The position numbers were made by a program, and so were the translations under genes. The notes below the pieces were generated by a model. That model was not told the DNA's origin and did no database searches. It worked only from the letters and a program-made list of their open reading frames with translations. A DNA stretch of 5,548 nucleotides, from the NCBI GenBank assembly GCA_947381255.1, contig CANCUC010000066.1, positions 1 to 5,548 of the forward strand. Direction: 5' to 3'. Source of the DNA: Actinomycetota bacterium. GTDB taxonomy: Bacteria; Actinomycetota; Actinomycetes; Nanopelagicales; Nanopelagicaceae. Below are positions 5,304-5,548 of the stretch, one piece after another. Position 1 is the first letter of the stretch, and each line of letters begins with the position of its first letter.

Positions 5304-5548
5304 GTGAAGCGTCCTCCAGTTACCTCTATCAACACCGTTGCAAAGCGGCTTGTTGGACGCTCTGACCTGCTCATTTCTCGAAAGAGCGTGCGGGACTCTC
5401 TCGTCTCTCTTGCTGGCTTAATTGGTCGCCCGGTTCTCGCTCCAGATGGTCGAGTAATTGGTCGCTTAGTAGATGTGGTTGTTCGCCATGGCGAGGAGAC
5501 CTATCCACCAGTTTCAGGCTTGATTGTAAAAGTTGCTAACCATAAATC
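5304..5548 (+). CDS. PRC-barrel protein, probably of the MgtE-N/CBS (magnesium transporter-like) type, N-terminal part (cut by window edge)
   Basis: The frame is open from GTG 5304 to the window end and gives 81 residues, V1 read as fMet. Residues about 35-78 (LAGLIGRPVLAPDGRVIGRL, then VDVVVRHGEETYPPVSGLIVKV) show the PRC-barrel pattern G-R-P-V-x-x-x-D-G-x-x-I-G-R-L-x-D-V-V-V, with the YPPVSGLIVKV continuation seen in actinobacterial MgtE-N/CBS proteins downstream of mrp (Rv1232c-like, from memory). The MgtE-N and CBS domains that would prove this, and any membrane part, lie beyond the window, so a role in Mg2+ sensing or transport is inference from family and position. A TAG at 5292-5294 closes the frame upstream, making the GTG the first possible start. 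The first 20 residues are basic and lack a signal peptide. Confidence 0.75.
   Translation, partial: MKRPPVTSINTVAKRLVGRSDLLISRKSVRDSLVSLAGLIGRPVLAPDGRVIGRLVDVVVRHGEETYPPVSGLIVKVANHK

Overview
The window is densely coding and looks like the chromosome of an actinobacterium. The evidence is an actinobacterial-type DapD N-terminus, a DUF3117 protein nearly identical at its start to the mycobacterial one, a methyltransferase of the Rv1220c type next to HtrA, and a PRC-barrel/MgtE-N-type protein after Mrp. Base composition looks close to 50% GC by eye, intergenic gaps are tiny, and several genes appear to be transcribed without leaders. Together these suggest a low-GC, streamlined actinobacterium such as the freshwater acI/Nanopelagicales group. 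The phylum is well supported; the group is inference.

Layout. Bases 1-185 (minus) are the 5' end of dapD (lysine/diaminopimelate synthesis). It is divergent from a 67-residue protein that is essentially a lone sigma region 4 helix-turn-helix (264-467). A probable operon follows: the DUF3117 small protein (531-710), M17 leucyl aminopeptidase PepA (721-2223) and an O-methyltransferase-fold protein (2220-2849), the last two overlapping by ATGA. Next come a membrane-anchored HtrA/DegP-type serine protease with a PDZ domain (2868-4112), an Mrp/ApbC-type Fe-S carrier ATPase (4131-5258), and the 5' end of a PRC-barrel protein of the MgtE-N/CBS kind (5304 to window end). No RNA genes, mobile elements, CRISPR or convincing terminators were seen.

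How it works together. The genes are mostly housekeeping: cell-wall precursor synthesis, peptide turnover, envelope protein quality control, Fe-S cluster delivery and probably Mg2+ homeostasis. The neighbourhood is a compacted form of the order I recall from Mycobacterium tuberculosis (Rv1201c dapD, Rv1211 DUF3117, Rv1220c, sigE, rseA, htrA, tatB, mrp, Rv1232c). Here sigE-rseA and tatB are absent from their expected positions.

The most notable signal is regulatory. Five starts (dapD, the sigma-4 protein, htrA, mrp, the MgtE-N-type gene) have a TANNNT -10 hexamer ending 6 or 7 bases before the start codon and no clear Shine-Dalgarno sequence, as expected for leaderless mRNAs. DUF3117 and pepA instead carry purine-rich ribosome binding sites. 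I see no clear novel multi-gene system.
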